A DNA stretch of 64,000 bases from Nageia nagi (Eukaryota > Pinophyta), in contig JBITNC010000001.1 of NCBI GenBank assembly GCA_050084985.1, positions 127,224,001 to 127,288,000 of the forward strand, read 5' to 3'. Shown one piece after another: positions 34,764 through 46,450 of this stretch. The position numbers were made by a program, and so were the translations under genes. The notes beneath the pieces are model-generated. The model was not told the origin of the DNA. It saw only the letters and a list, made by a program, of their open reading frames with translations, and did not search any database. Within the stretch, counting starts at the first letter, position 1. Each line of letters begins with the position of its first letter.

Positions 34764-36101
34764 CTCAGCATGAGAAGTCGTATCCTCAGGAAGTTCATTG
34801 AACTTGACATCCCTAGAAACAAAGACTGTTTTATGGGATGAGGAGTAGAGCCTGTAACCTCTATGCTAATTATCATACCCCACAAAGATGCATTTTTCTG
34901 ATCTTTTGTCTAGCTTCTTTCTTTTCTCTGAGGTAATGAAGGCAAATGCATCACATCCAAAGACCCTGAAGTGTGAGATGTTAGGTTTCTTTCCTGTCCA
35001 TGCTTCATATGGAGTTTTTTCCTTCAACTGCTTTAGTAGGACACCTATTTAGGGTGTGAATAGCAGTGGGAACAGCTTCTCCCCATAAGAAATTAGGAAG
35101 GTTACCCAACATGCATCTTGCCATTTCCATAATGGTGCGATTCTTTCTTTCAGCAACTCCATTTTGCTGAGGGGTGTAAGGGATTGTGAATTATCGCTTG
35201 ATCCCATGTTTAACACAATAATCATTAAACTCATTGCTATTATATTCACCCCCATTGTCAGATCTCAGCATTTTGATCTTAAAATCAGTTTGATTTTCAA
35301 CAAGTGCCTTGAAGTCTTTAAATTGATCAAAAGTTTGATCCTTGTGCTCAAGTAGATAACCAAATGTCATCCTACTGAAGTCATCAATGAAGGTTAGAAC
35401 ATAAGAAGCTCCCCCTAGAGACTTAGTCTGAAATGGACCCATCAAATCTGAATGCACAAGCTGAAGAGGACGAGTAGCCCGAGTTGCCTTATCCTTTTCA
35501 AACTTTTGCCTATTCATCTTTCCAAGAATGCACCTTTCACAAAGACCAATTGTGGGTGAAATATTAGGTAAACCTTCCACAAGTTCTTGATTTTTCATAT
35601 CTTGAATACTCTTGTGGTTAAGGTGCCCTAATTGTTGATGCCAAAGATTACCTTTTGAACACACATTTGAAGCAAGACAAATCTTTGAAGGTACTTGATC
35701 CATAATATAAAGGTCTTTCTTTACTGATCCTTTCATCAAAGTGCAAGTCCTTTCTTAACACACTAGGAGTGTGAGGTAAACTCAAATGAGCATCCTTTCC
35801 TTGTAATCTGAATCACGGAGATGAGATTCATCCTTAGTTTAGGCACATAAAAGACATTATCAAGAGTCTTTCCATGAATCTTCACACTCCCTATTCCGTG
35901 AACATCAAGGACTGTATTATCACATATCACAACTATATCCTTGTTGTACTTATGAAAATTTCCAAACTTATCTTTTTCATAACACATGTGATTAGTGCAT
36001 CCTGAATCAATAATCCAATCATTTGAAATAGTTTGAGTCATTGAGTAGTAGGTAACAGAAGCAGCATGCTTGTTCTTCTTTTTATTATTGAAATTTCTCA
36101 C
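34764..36101 (-). pseudogene. Copia-2 protease and integrase
   Basis: Protease DSGCTNHM is near the start (36101 end) in the 112-codon frame 35763-36101. Integrase 35191-35739 contains WHQQLGHLNHKS, the intact finger LCERCILGK, HSDLMGPF and LRSDNGGEY. It ends in KHGIKR followed by a TAA at 35191-35193, the position where copia-1 also has TAA while copia-3 has Gln (CAG). The rest (NGVAERKNR) follows in frame. Confidence 0.92.
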
Positions 36102-36961
36102 ATTTGCATTTCCCTTTTCTTTTTGAGCAAATTTCTTTTTGTGACAATCATACTCTTTGTGCCCAAAGATGCCATAGAAGTTACAATTCCCATCAAACTT
36201 TTCCTGCAGTGTTGGTTTGCTTGATCCAGCTTTGTCATTCTTTGCTTGAAGTTGCTGTGCTTCCTGATGGTTGATGAGGATTTGTTGTCTTTGAATTTAT
36301 AATGTTTGAACGTCTTCTTGAAAGGAGTTTTGGTTGCTCCTAGAGCAATGCTATTATCCTTTGGAGAAATGTTCAACATTTTCTTGTTCAAAGTTTCCTC
36401 ATGTTTCAGAAGGAGTCTAGAAAGATTGTTAAGGGAGATAACATCTTCTTCATCATCGAGCCTAGTCTCCATAACTGTGACAAAGTTACTAAACTTTGTA
36501 GAGAGGCTTTGAAGAATAATGAAGACCATGAACTCATCATTGATCTAATTGCACCCACAGCCAACCAGTTGTGTCCTAAGGTCAATCATTTTGTTCAAGT
36601 AGATTGAGGCACTTTCATCTTCTCCTTGATGATACTGCAACAACTTTTGTAGAATGGTGAACCTTCTTGAAAATTTGGACCCAAGGCAAATTTTCTTTAG
36701 TCTGTCCCAAGCTTCTTTTGCTGATGTCGAGGAAGAAATCATGAGAAGGATGTCATCTGAAATTGCACGATAGATCATTGAGGTTGCTAACTCATTCTTT
36801 GAGTTGTAAATTTCAAGGGCCTTCTCATCTATAGGAGCAAATAAATCTTCATTTACTATCTACCACAGCTTCCTTTCCTGTAACTCAGCTCTCATACGAG
36901 GTTCCCATATGCCGTAGTTGGAACCGTCGAGTATGTGCTTAGGTATGAAGGTTTCAACCAT
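36102..36961 (-). pseudogene. Copia-2 gag
   Basis: Start codon at 36959-36961 (MVETFIPKHI). A Gln codon is replaced by TAG near 36865 and a Trp by TAG near 36548. The frame 36098-36529 holds LSTKFSNF and the poly-Lys region; a frameshift precedes the zinc knuckle (CNFYGIFGHKEYDCHK), which has its second Cys changed to Tyr. Confidence 0.9.
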
Positions 36962-38819
36962 TGTCTGTACAAAAAATAAATATGCAATAAGAATGCAAAT
37001 TTTACAAGTTTCCATCTATACAAATCAAACATAAGTAAACATGTCCCACATGTGCAAACTTATAACCACGATCCGTAGATGAATAATGTTGGGGTTGTTT
37101 TCTTGTGTAGAATTAGGCCTTCACCTGGATGCCTGCAAGGTGGAGCCCAGGTACTACCAGTCCTCAACCAGTTCACCTTGGTCAATAATATACTCTCACA
37201 AGGAGAAGTACCAACTATTTTCCAAGGATCCGACGTATCTTGGACCGGCCATTTTAATTATCTTGATTAAGGTTTTCAGTTTTCCTCCTAGGTTATTAGG
37301 ATAATCCCTGAATGGACATGCGGACATGTGGTATCACTACACACATGCCTGTCCACCTAATAGAGTTATGTCCAATCCAACAGAGGTCTTAGGGGTAATT
37401 AAGACGGACTTACCACCACTCGGTTCTTTGAACTAAAAGGGCTCCAGTCTGCCCTATCCTCACCTTGTGGCTCCCCAAACAAGTCATGTTGTGGAAGAAT
37501 ACGTGCGGATGTGTTCATTTTAGGGGTTACTTATCAATATTTACGTTTTTGCAAGTATAAGCAAATTGTGCAAAAATATAAAGTAAAGTAAAATTGCATC
37601 ATCCACATGAGCTTTGAAAAACCTAAAAAGTCCAATGGGTTTTGTACTAACCCCTAAAGGACTTTTACATTTTGTATATTTTGCTCAATATATTCAAGTA
37701 CTTAATGAATTAAAAAAGAACTAAGTCCTACTTAGCATTTAATTCATAACATGCATTGTTCCATGACTTAAAAAAAATTTAAGTAATCATGCATCATGCA
37801 TTAAAAATTTAAGTCCTGAGCATGTTTTATTCTTCAAACAAGATAAAAATACTTGCATCATAAGTCTAGCATGCAATATCTAGATAAGGTTTATAAGAGA
37901 CATGCATCACAAGTCTAGCATGCAATATCTTGATAAGGTTTATGCATCACAAGTCTAGTATCTAGATAAAATTTAAGTAAAAATTATACCAATTCTCCCC
38001 TTTTCACTTAAAGTTTTATCCCTAAAAAATTGTATGCTAAGACTTGTCTTATAAGTATGCATTTTAAGTAAAAATTTTCCCTTATTTACTTAAAAAATAG
38101 CATGCTTAGGCTAAATTACTATGCTTACAAAAAATCCTTAAGAGGTTAGCATTAAAAAATTGCATGTGCACTTTTAGTAATTTTAAACATGCAATTTTGA
38201 GTAAAATATTAGAAATATTCTAAGTACTCCTAAGTGCATTTAATGGGAACAATTTGACTTGTAAGCAAGTAAGTAAAAAAAAATTAAATGCCTAAGAAGT
38301 ATATGTGTGCAAGTTGTAATAGGAGACCCATACCCCTATTTTTAATGCACTTTAATGCTTCTTTTACTTCAAGCACTCTAAAATACTTCAAGTCAAAAAA
38401 ATAAATGCATATAGGTAAAGTAGTGATGGCAACCCTTCCCTTACCAAGAAGGAGTATACGTTGCCTTGTGGGAGAGCATTATTTTGCAAGTTGTCAACAA
38501 GAATTAAGTGCATTTAAGTGACAAGGAAGACTTTGCAAAGAGTTGGCAGCCATCAACCTTGACCGTGGGAAGGAGGAGGACCTTCATGGAGGCTTAGAAG
38601 ATAGTCAATGGAGAGAGTTCAAGGTCAGCAATGGAGGCGATGGTGGCCATGCTTAGGAGAAGAGATGGTGAAGGAGGAAGAGGAGGCTTGCGTAGGAGGC
38701 TGGTGACAAAGAAGAGGGAGGAGATGAGCTTACTACAGAGTAGAGAGAGGAGGAGATAGCTACATGCGAGAGAGCAGTGCGTGGGGAGAGGAGAAGTGGC
38801 TATCGATGAGGGATGAGGC

Positions 38820-39250
38820 ACTGCTGATGCGTGCGAGGCAGAGACACAGTACAACCATGCATCTTGTCAAACAACTTCGCGTGCCTTCTCTACACTTCCA
38901 CATTTTGCATGCATGTCTACCATGGCATTCACAACTACAAAATGGATAGGAATCCGATTTTAAAGAGTCTTTCATGTATGTATAAACCCTGTTCCAAATC
39001 TCCCAGTTTTGTGCATGCTTTGATGATGATGGAAAAGGTGAAATGATCTGGTTGGACTACTGCTGGTGTTTGTTGCATTTGGCGAAACAGTGTCATTGCC
39101 TATCGAGGAAAGCCATGTCTTTGGTAGCCTAAAATTATCAATCCATGAGAAGACGTCACGTTCATACATACAGTTGAAAACTTCACGGGTGTATGCCAAA
39201 CATGCATAGTTGACATACATGTGGATAAGTCTACGCACGAGGAGGATTCA
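38820..39250 (-). pseudogene. PPR gene fragment in the copia-2 leader (block A)
   Basis: On the minus strand: LIHMYVNYACLAYTREVFNC, then YERDVFSW, then after a frameshift PDHFTFSIIIKACTKLGDLE, LYIHERLFKIGFLSILVVNA, MVDMHAKCGSVEKAREV. This is the P-L-S order of a plant organellar PPR protein (VDMYAKCGxxxxAR, RDVVSWN, PDxxTFxxxLxAC). It is broken by at least one frameshift (about 39110) and lies in the element's sense orientation. Confidence 0.85.
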
Positions 39251-39563
39251 GCTCAAAAAGCAAAGATCCCACAAAAACAATCCAATGCATTACAGAAAAA
39301 AAGATGTACTACCAATTTGGAAGGGACCCAAACAGAATTAGAGCTTGTGAAGCACAAAAGAAAGGGTATCTTGAAGGCCTCAAGAATGTGCTATTTTTCT
39401 ACGTTGCAGAGATTCAGGGGTGGCTGAAGAATTGCTTTTTTTTGTTATAGTTCAATGGGTATGAATGAGAAGACTCAGAAAATGATTTTTCCTTCATTTA
39501 TGGGATGGTCGATCCCGTATCTGATTGGAGCTGCAAAGTTTCATGTTCACATGTTGAGGCATA
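39251..39563 (+). other. Leader segment upstream of the AP-3 beta fragment
   Basis: Includes a plus-strand open frame at 39221-39427 with no family match. It may be genomic sequence captured along with the AP-3 exon, for example its 5' untranslated region, but this is inference. Confidence 0.35.
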
Positions 39564-39799
39564 TTGGGTTACGTAACAGCAGCGAGCTTGAGCAAAGCAT
39601 CGAGCCTGATGCTGCGAATGGGTACAGATGCACACCTCTACGATGATCTAGAGGATGCCAACATCAATTCTCTTCTCGATAGCAAGTTTGATTCTGAGAA
39701 GGTGGAGGCCTTGAAGCGCCTCCTCGCTCTAATGTCCCAGGGCTGTGATGTCTCTAATTTCTTTCCCCAGGTGGTAAAAAAAATGGCATCTCAGTCCTT
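39564..39799 (+). pseudogene. AP3B: AP-3 complex subunit beta (beta-adaptin) exon fragment
   Basis: The frame SLSKASSLMLRMGTDAHLYD, then LLDSKFDSEKVEALKRLLAL, then CDVSNFFPQVVKKMASQSL, corresponds closely to the N-terminus of plant AP-3 beta-adaptin. That subunit belongs to the adaptor complex for vesicle traffic to the vacuole. The exon ends TCAGTCCTT and is followed directly by GTAAGT, an exact splice-donor consensus. Copying from genomic DNA or unspliced RNA is therefore more likely than from mature mRNA. It is antisense to copia-2. Only the first ~75 residues are present; the normal protein exceeds 1,000. Confidence 0.88.
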
Positions 39800-39805
39800 G
39801 TAAGT
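39800..39805 (+). other. Retained 5' splice donor of the AP-3 beta fragment
   Basis: GTAAGT directly after the last conserved codon bases of the exon, followed by an A-rich run. Confidence 0.65.
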
Positions 39806-39849
39806 AAAAAAAAAAAAACTTGTTTACATCTATCTTGTGCATTATGCGC

Positions 39850-40190
39850 AAAGGCGACCAGGGGGAGAATATGGGTCCTGCTGTGCATGATTACTACAGT
39901 CCATGAAAACTGTGTGTGCTGGCTGGTCACCACGTGATCATTGTAGTCCAAGAAACTCAATCTGCAGCATGCATCTTGTCAAACAATTTGTGTATCACTT
40001 CCCGCTGCAGAGGAGAGAAGGAGGCTGTGCGTGACGAGGAGGCGAAAGACCACCAGCGGGGAGAGGATATTTTGTCAACCAATTTACAAACCGGTTCAAT
40101 GTATTAGATTTTGTGCATATTCTACGATCATTTGAACGCTGCTGCATTTCGCCAAACAATTCACAGACCCTCTTTTATTTATTTGTAAAT
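39850..40190 (-). pseudogene. PPR gene fragment in the copia-2 leader (block B)
   Basis: Minus-strand segments read LFDKMHAAD, stop, VSWTTMI, with a second related piece beginning at ATATGCACAAAATC (YAQN-like) near 40120. That second piece matches the start of the PPR block in the copia-1 leader. Heavily interrupted. Confidence 0.65.
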
Positions 40191-40638
40191 TGACAATGAA
40201 AAAAATTCTCCTTATGTAAAAATTATGTACATATTTCAACATAAAGTAAAGTCCTCCTTTTATTCTTTTGAGTAGTAAAAAATTGTAATATTTCTCAAAT
40301 TTTGTATACTAACTTTTTTTTTAAAATGTAACAATTTAAGCAATTTGTAAAAATTGCAAGTAAAAAAAGATTAGTATAAGCAATAACAACACACAAGGAA
40401 CATCATATTACAATTTTGTTAGCCATGTATTGCCCAAACAAAAAAATGAGCTCAACACATAGCAAATAATGTTAGTATCATTAGTGCATAAGCCAAAAAT
40501 TAAAAAAATGAAGGAGATTATATGAAGGAGGTTATACCTTCTCTTGAATTTACCTCACCAAGAAGATTAGGATTAAGATCTCCAAATTTGAGAAGGATGA
40601 AGAACCTCCAAAATGTAGAAGAAGAGCTTCCACACCAA

Positions 40639-40650
40639 GCTCTGATACCA
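40639..40650 (-). other. Copia-2 primer binding site
   Basis: Complement TGGTATCAGAGC, exact initiator tRNA-Met match, two bases from the 5' LTR. Confidence 0.95.
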
Positions 40651-40652
40651 CT

Positions 40653-41145
40653 TGTTGGAATTAGCCTAGATCTAATTCTCAAGGTCCTAGACTAGGAAGC
40701 TAAATCATTCATCATCTACAATACTAAGAACATCATTCACACAATATGACACCAATATAATGTGGTTCCTCCCTCCTTGGGAGTACATCCACAACTAGTT
40801 CTCTATTCTCAATCTATGCCTCTCTTACAACTATTCTCTTGCTCTCTCCTACACAACCAAGTAGAGTAATCTTACTCCAAAACTTAGATGTGTTTACAAG
40901 AGGAGAGGCCCTCTATTTATAGCTTGAGAGCACCTCCCTAACCTCCCTTTAACCCAAGGGTAAGGTTAGGGTTACAATAAGTGTGTGACCTAACTTTAAC
41001 CTACCAACTAACCCATGGTTAGGTCAAAGTCCACACATAATAAAGAATTCAATTAATCCCTTAAGGTATCTACATATCCTTTAAGTGATTAATTGAACTT
41101 ACAAGGAGTTTAGATATTCACAATATTTCATTACAAATTCTAACA
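40653..41145 (-). repeat. Copia-2 5' LTR
   Basis: Near-identical to 31644-32137. TATAAATAG promoter on the minus strand near 40913-40922. Confidence 0.93.
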
Positions 41146-41345
41146 AAAGAAGAACATCTAATTGCCTTTCATATCCAAACATTGTATCAACACCAACAAA
41201 ATTACTCATTTATTGAAAAGCAAATGGTTTCCATAATGAAGGGATTGAAAAAATTCAAGCATTATGTTTTTCATAATAGAATCCTTGTATTTACTATCCA
41301 TCCAGATGTAAGAAATTATGTTATATAAGGAAATTTGGGTGAAGG
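41146..41345 (+). pseudogene. Gypsy-3 native RNase H, right part
   Basis: Continues in frame from 31643 as EEHLIAFHIQTLYQHQQNYS, then QMVSIMKGLKKFKHYVFHN, the second half of gypsy RNase H. The AAAGA at its start is the copia-2 duplication. Confidence 0.75.
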
Positions 41346-41589
41346 AAAGGTTGGTTGGATTACTAAAATAATGGAATATGATATAAAAATTAAGCCAACC
41401 AAGCTAATCAAAGGCAAGGCTTTTTATGAAAATATAGATAAAGCTTCGCATATGATCACTATTGTAGAGGATGAACAACAATTCAATGAAGAAAGTGATT
41501 GAATTAAATAAATTATTTTTTATTTTCAAACAAGTAAGTATCTTAAAACTTTGGATAGATTTTAAAGGAGGAGATTCAAGTTGCATGCC

Positions 41590-42770
41590 CTTAAGTTTAT
41601 CATGATAGATGACCATCTGTATAGACATTTTTTTTATCAAACCCTATTAAGATGTGTGACTCATGAATCTCAGAGAATATTGCATGAATTTCATTATGGA
41701 TTCTCTAACAAGCATTATAGTGGACCAACTACAATAGCAAAAGTATTATAAATTGGATATTATTGGCCAACCATATTTCAAGATTCATTCAAGATTGCCT
41801 GAAAGTGTGATAAATGCAATAGATTCATAGGAAAGAGAAGATAAGTTGCCACATCTCTAAAACTTGTGGTAGTTGAGTAAGCCTTTCAACAATGGGGGAT
41901 GGACTTCATTAGTGTTATAAATCTAAATTCTTTAATAGGCCATAAGTTCATCCTGATTACAATTAATTACTTCACTAGATGTTAAAAAGCTATGCCGTGT
42001 AAGAATGTAGATCAAGAAGCAGTGATAGAAATGATCAAAAGGATAATCACTCACTTTGGCATCCTATAGATTATTATCTCAGATAATAGCCCAACATTTA
42101 TTGGAGGTAACTTGTCAAACTTTGTTGCTAAATATGGAATATACTTGCTATTATCTTCAAATTATTACTTGCAAGGTAATGGGTTAGCTAAATTAAGTAA
42201 TAAAAACTTAACTGGGATCATCAAAAGAACAATTGAAGAGAATCTTAGATATTAGCACACAAAATTAGACCTTGCATTATGGGTAGATAGTACTAGCATT
42301 AAATCAACAATCAAAACATCCCCATATGCATTGGTATATGGTAAAAGACCTATGTTGCCAATACATATTGAGTTACTAGCATTAAGAGTACTGTAAGAAG
42401 TCAAGGATCACAACTTTGAGCCACTATAGTCTAGGTATAATTAGCTCCTAAAATTAGGAGGATCAAAGCAAAGCATATGAATGATTTTTGCATCATTAAC
42501 ATATTGTCAAGAAATGGTTTTATAAGAAAAAATCTTCCTTGGTGAAGTTTGAACCAGGTGACATTGTTCTCAAATAGGATGAAGAAAGAGCAAATCTCGA
42601 AAGACACCAAAAATTTGATTCTCTATGGAGTGGGCTTTATATCATCACTCAAGCCATGCAAAGTAATGCATTTAGATTGCAAGACATCATCAGGTCCTGA
42701 GAATTACCTATTCCATTAACGAGATCTATTTGAAATATTATTAGGTGGTAAGGTGATCTTGTAACACCCT
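41590..42770 (+). pseudogene. Gypsy-3 integrase
   Basis: The zinc finger shows ILHEFHYG, HYSGPT and CDKCNRF. The core starts WGMDFISVINLNSLIGHKFI, then IIISDNSPTFIGG (second Asp) and QGNGLAKLSNKNL, where the third catalytic residue, normally Glu of QAESSNK, is Lys. The C-terminal region includes PYALVYGKRPMLPIHIE. Many stops. No chromodomain is seen. Confidence 0.8.
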
Positions 42771-43249
42771 CCAAATATTGTATAGTGTAAATAAAAAGAG
42801 GGCTTGTATATATTCTAGACATAGCTCCCAAAAAAGTAGGCATTTGTTAATGCTCAACATTAATTCTACATCATCTAAAGTTAATGTAAATGTGTTACTT
42901 AGTCGTTAGCTAAATAAGGTAGTATTTAAAGAAAGATTTTCTTGGATATCTCAAACCATCACATGGGTACCCCAAGTTAAATATGGTGTGCTCCAAACTA
43001 TCTCATCCAACTTGTGCTAGCCTAATCAATACATTGTATGGATCTTAACATCCCTAAACATTAATTGCCATTCATAGAAGGCTCATAAACCTTGAATGAA
43101 TAAAACATCCCACATACCCTCTAACTCAACACTTAGCCATTTTTGAGCATACCAATTTTCAAAGTTTCTAGAGCTTACAGATTACAGACCCAAGTAGAGT
43201 AAGGATATAGAGAGTTGTAAGACATTGCATAGTGTGATTATAGTCTCAA
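42771..43249. other. Gypsy-3 spacer between integrase and the extra region
   Basis: Nothing coding recognised; short AT-rich sequence with CTAACTCAACAC-type runs. Confidence 0.4.
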
Positions 43250-45529
43250 ATGCAAACCAAAGATTATAAAAAGAATGCTAACACTATGACAACTTCTCAA
43301 TCTTCATCTATAGCTAAAATAGAGCAAGTGGACACTAACCTGATAGCCATGCATAAAGAATATCTTGAAAATGCTCTAGGAGTGAACTGGACTAAAATGC
43401 GGGCAATAAATCACATTGATACATGGAGAGCCGACCCCAATCACATCCTTTTGCAACACATGACACCTAAAGATATTAAAAAAGGGAAATCATGAGTACA
43501 CTCAAAGAGAGACATAATAATCGACTAGATCTTGGCTTATTATGTGCCCTATGAATCATTCACATGCCCTAGGCTATTGTATTTGGTTGCACATAGGCAT
43601 AGCCAGCAAGGTTATTAGATAGGAATGTTCAAGCACCAATAGGAGGGAGATGATTCGGTGTCAAAATTTAAAGTGATATTGGACTACTCCCCTAACTTTA
43701 TTCTCCAAGCATTTGCTATCTTAGTTGATTGGACCTTCAATGTGAAAAAATAAATCGATTTAAAAAGAGAGAAGAATGACTTCTATGGTAATAAAAATGA
43801 GATGATAAAATGGATTAACAAGAGATACTAGGGGAACAGAGCAACATGACTCTAGCTAAGCTATGAGATAGCCTTGTTCGAAAAGAAGAGGGATAAAAAA
43901 GTGTTGTAGGCATTGGTAGTTATTCTGGAAAAGAAAACCCAAATTGAAGCGAATGAAGTCATGGTATGTATGGCCTATAATATCATAGAGGCTCATGTCT
44001 GCTATAATTTCTTGACTTTCATTACTAATGAAATAAAGAGATGTTTGTTTAAAATTAAAAAATTAGACTTTAAACATTATTCATATCTTTGGTGGCTCTT
44101 AGCCTATCAAAATATTGACAAACTTATCAAGGTAGGGTTGCCATTTCAATCGACGAATCCTAATGTTGGACTAGTACCAATTGACTTGATAGTGCCAATT
44201 TTGAGTAATTTGCATGGATTGTACTATGATTTCATCGATAGGTTCTATGTAATAATAGTGCAAATTTTGACCAAAAGACTCCCTATTAGACTGTGCAAAA
44301 GTGTAATGCAAGAGCTACAAGGAGGAAACAAAGTTAATGACTAGTACTTTCTCAAAGATTGCACCATGATTATGAGGTATGGGTTTTTTAAAAGCCCTTT
44401 TTCTTACCTAAATATGTAACCCCTCAACTATATTCCATAGAAATGGAAAGGCAAATTTGTGCCATAGAGACCAAGTATGGGTCCGAGGGTAGTTTTAAAT
44501 CTATTATAGATATACTGATTTCTACTAAAAATTTCTCTCTTTTAGAAGTAGGTTGTAAAGATAGCATAGCAGAATTCCTTATATAAAAATTTTAAATTAG
44601 TTATGATAGAAGTTCCATGGATGTATGAACCTTCAAGGGAAATGGCAAAAATAATAAGGTCAAATAAGAAACATCCAGTATTTTCCCATGAGTATAGGCC
44701 TCATGTAGAATACTTTGTAAATAAAACTAAACTAGAAGCAAAAATGTACCCTGAATGAGAACTTACAGTCCTAAACAAGGTTTGGATGACCCTTGAGGGG
44801 ATAAAAAGATACAAGAACTAGCAAAGTAAATGATAATATTTTACCCTCAACCCAAAAGTCCTTACCTAGTTAATAGGTTTTGGGTGGGGCCTAATAAAAT
44901 CTATTATTTCATAAAATTTAGATTTGAATATACAACAAAGATTCATCACATTGAAAGTGAATTATTTGATAAATTTAAATATGATAGGTTTTGGGATTCT
45001 AAATATACCAAGGATCCTTTGCTAGAATTGGGCCAACCTCTTCCTCCTAATTTTCAAGAAAGATCAGTTACAAGAGTGACGTAGGTAAAAGAAAGGCAAC
45101 CATCCAGCTCAATAGAGCCTACAAATAGGGGAGAAAAGAATCTATCAGATACTACTTTCACTTCTTAGGAGTCTTCTCCAAAAAAGAGAAGGATAATTTA
45201 GACCCTTTCTCAAAAATAAGAAACCTCAAAGAAGGAGGAAAAACCAATAAAGAAGCCCCACTCCACTCAACCAAGATCATAAAAAACTACACCTCCACCT
45301 CCAAAAAACATAGAAGCAACTTCAAGAGTTATCACAAAATAGGTAGAAATATTTAATATAGAAAAAATATAAGAACCTCAAAACATAGATACTGGTGCTC
45401 AATAAGAAGTCTTAGAATAATAAGAAGTCTTGAAGAATAAAGAAACCTTGGAAAAGGAATGCATTCAAGTTCAACAAGGTAGAGGGAATGTACTTGAAGC
45501 TAGTAGATCTATAGCAGCTGCACCTGGAG

Positions 45530-45660
45530 GTGGATAAGGTGATGATGGTGATGATGATGATGATGAATCCAGAAGGAAAAGAGAATCTAACCTAATGGAT
45601 AAAGATGATGATGATGATGATGATAAGGTCATGGAAGAGGTAGAGAAAGAAATAAAAATT
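45530..45660 (+). repeat. GAT trinucleotide tracts encoding poly-Asp
   Basis: Two runs of mainly GAT (about 45538-45566 and 45603-45624) separated by a basic RRKRE segment, within the extra region. Confidence 0.8.
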
Positions 45661-45939
45661 CAAGATTCTATGCCTCCAAAGCATTCAAAATCTACATAAT
45701 AGGTCATTGCATCTACCTCAGGTGTATTACTCCTTCCCATTCCTTAATTCTTATAGCCTCCCAAGAGGAGATTAAATCCATTTTTTCTACACATTGTAGA
45801 GCCCATTGATTAGAAAACTTTTGTTACTAAGCCTCCTATGCTCCTTGAGAAATAGTCAAGAATTTTGTGTAAAGTAATAGAGATAGGAGATATTAAGATA
45901 GCGTAGATGCTTTTCAAAGAAGAATAACTGGATACTACT

Positions 45940-46450
45940 CCAATGATAATAATTAATGCAAGTATGCAGAGTACTTCAAAAATTGACCAATCTGTATTCT
46001 TTGTAAATACTTCAATGGTAGCCAGTAAAAGCCTTCAGGCAATGGAGATGAAAATAGAGAAATTAAATAAAAAAATAAATCAATATAAGAAAGAATACTC
46101 CCTTAAAGACAAAATAGTGGTCGAGTTGTAGAATAAAAATAAAGACTTGATTGCAAAGCTTGATAAGTAGAAGTTAGAATTTGAGAAGAGCTTGACAACA
46201 ACAATGACTAAGTTAGATGGTGCAAATAAAATAATACAGGATCTTAAAGCTCATGCTACAGTGATAGATGCTCAAAAGATCAAGCAAGTTAAGGCTGAGT
46301 TACAAACTATCATAGTAGCTAACAGAATATTATCTAATGATAGTTCAAAATTGTTGCTACTCATAAAGGGTTATAGAAAATCTTTAGTAGAGCAAGTCAA
46401 AGATAGAATGGTAACATTATCACACTTGCATTTATTAAAGAAATAGGCAC
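45940..46450 (+). pseudogene. Coiled-coil-like part of the extra region
   Basis: MEMKIEKLNKKINQYKKEYS, LDGANKIIQDLKAHATV, IKQVKAELQTI have hydrophobic residues spaced about every 3-4 positions, with abundant Lys and Glu. Two stops near 46129 and 46168 interrupt it. It suggests an oligomerising segment. Confidence 0.5.

Larger units (their letters stand above)
36962..40638 (-). other. Copia-2 long 5' leader
   Basis: A 3.7-kb leader. Its gag-proximal part (36962-38500) aligns with copia-1 14580-16130, including the GGGAAGGGTTGCC motif (complement near 38440). Next is a pyrimidine-rich tract on the element's sense strand (about 38570-38760). Beyond it are PPR-derived blocks and an AP-3 beta fragment, and 40190-40560 again resembles the copia-1 sequence next to its LTR. 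The open frames 37079-37304 and 38594-38854 are not genes. Confidence 0.75.
31644..41145 (-). mobile_element. Ty1/copia element copia-2, minus strand, disabled
   Basis: 9,502-bp element with LTRs of 494 and 493 bp differing at about seven bases plus one indel, so it is younger than copia-1. It has a perfect AAAGA duplication, primer site, 3.7-kb leader with captured gene fragments, gag-pol in copia order, a seven-unit 3' tandem array and polypurine tract. Gag-pol carries several stops. The same family as copia-1 by LTR, leader and protein. Confidence 0.95.
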
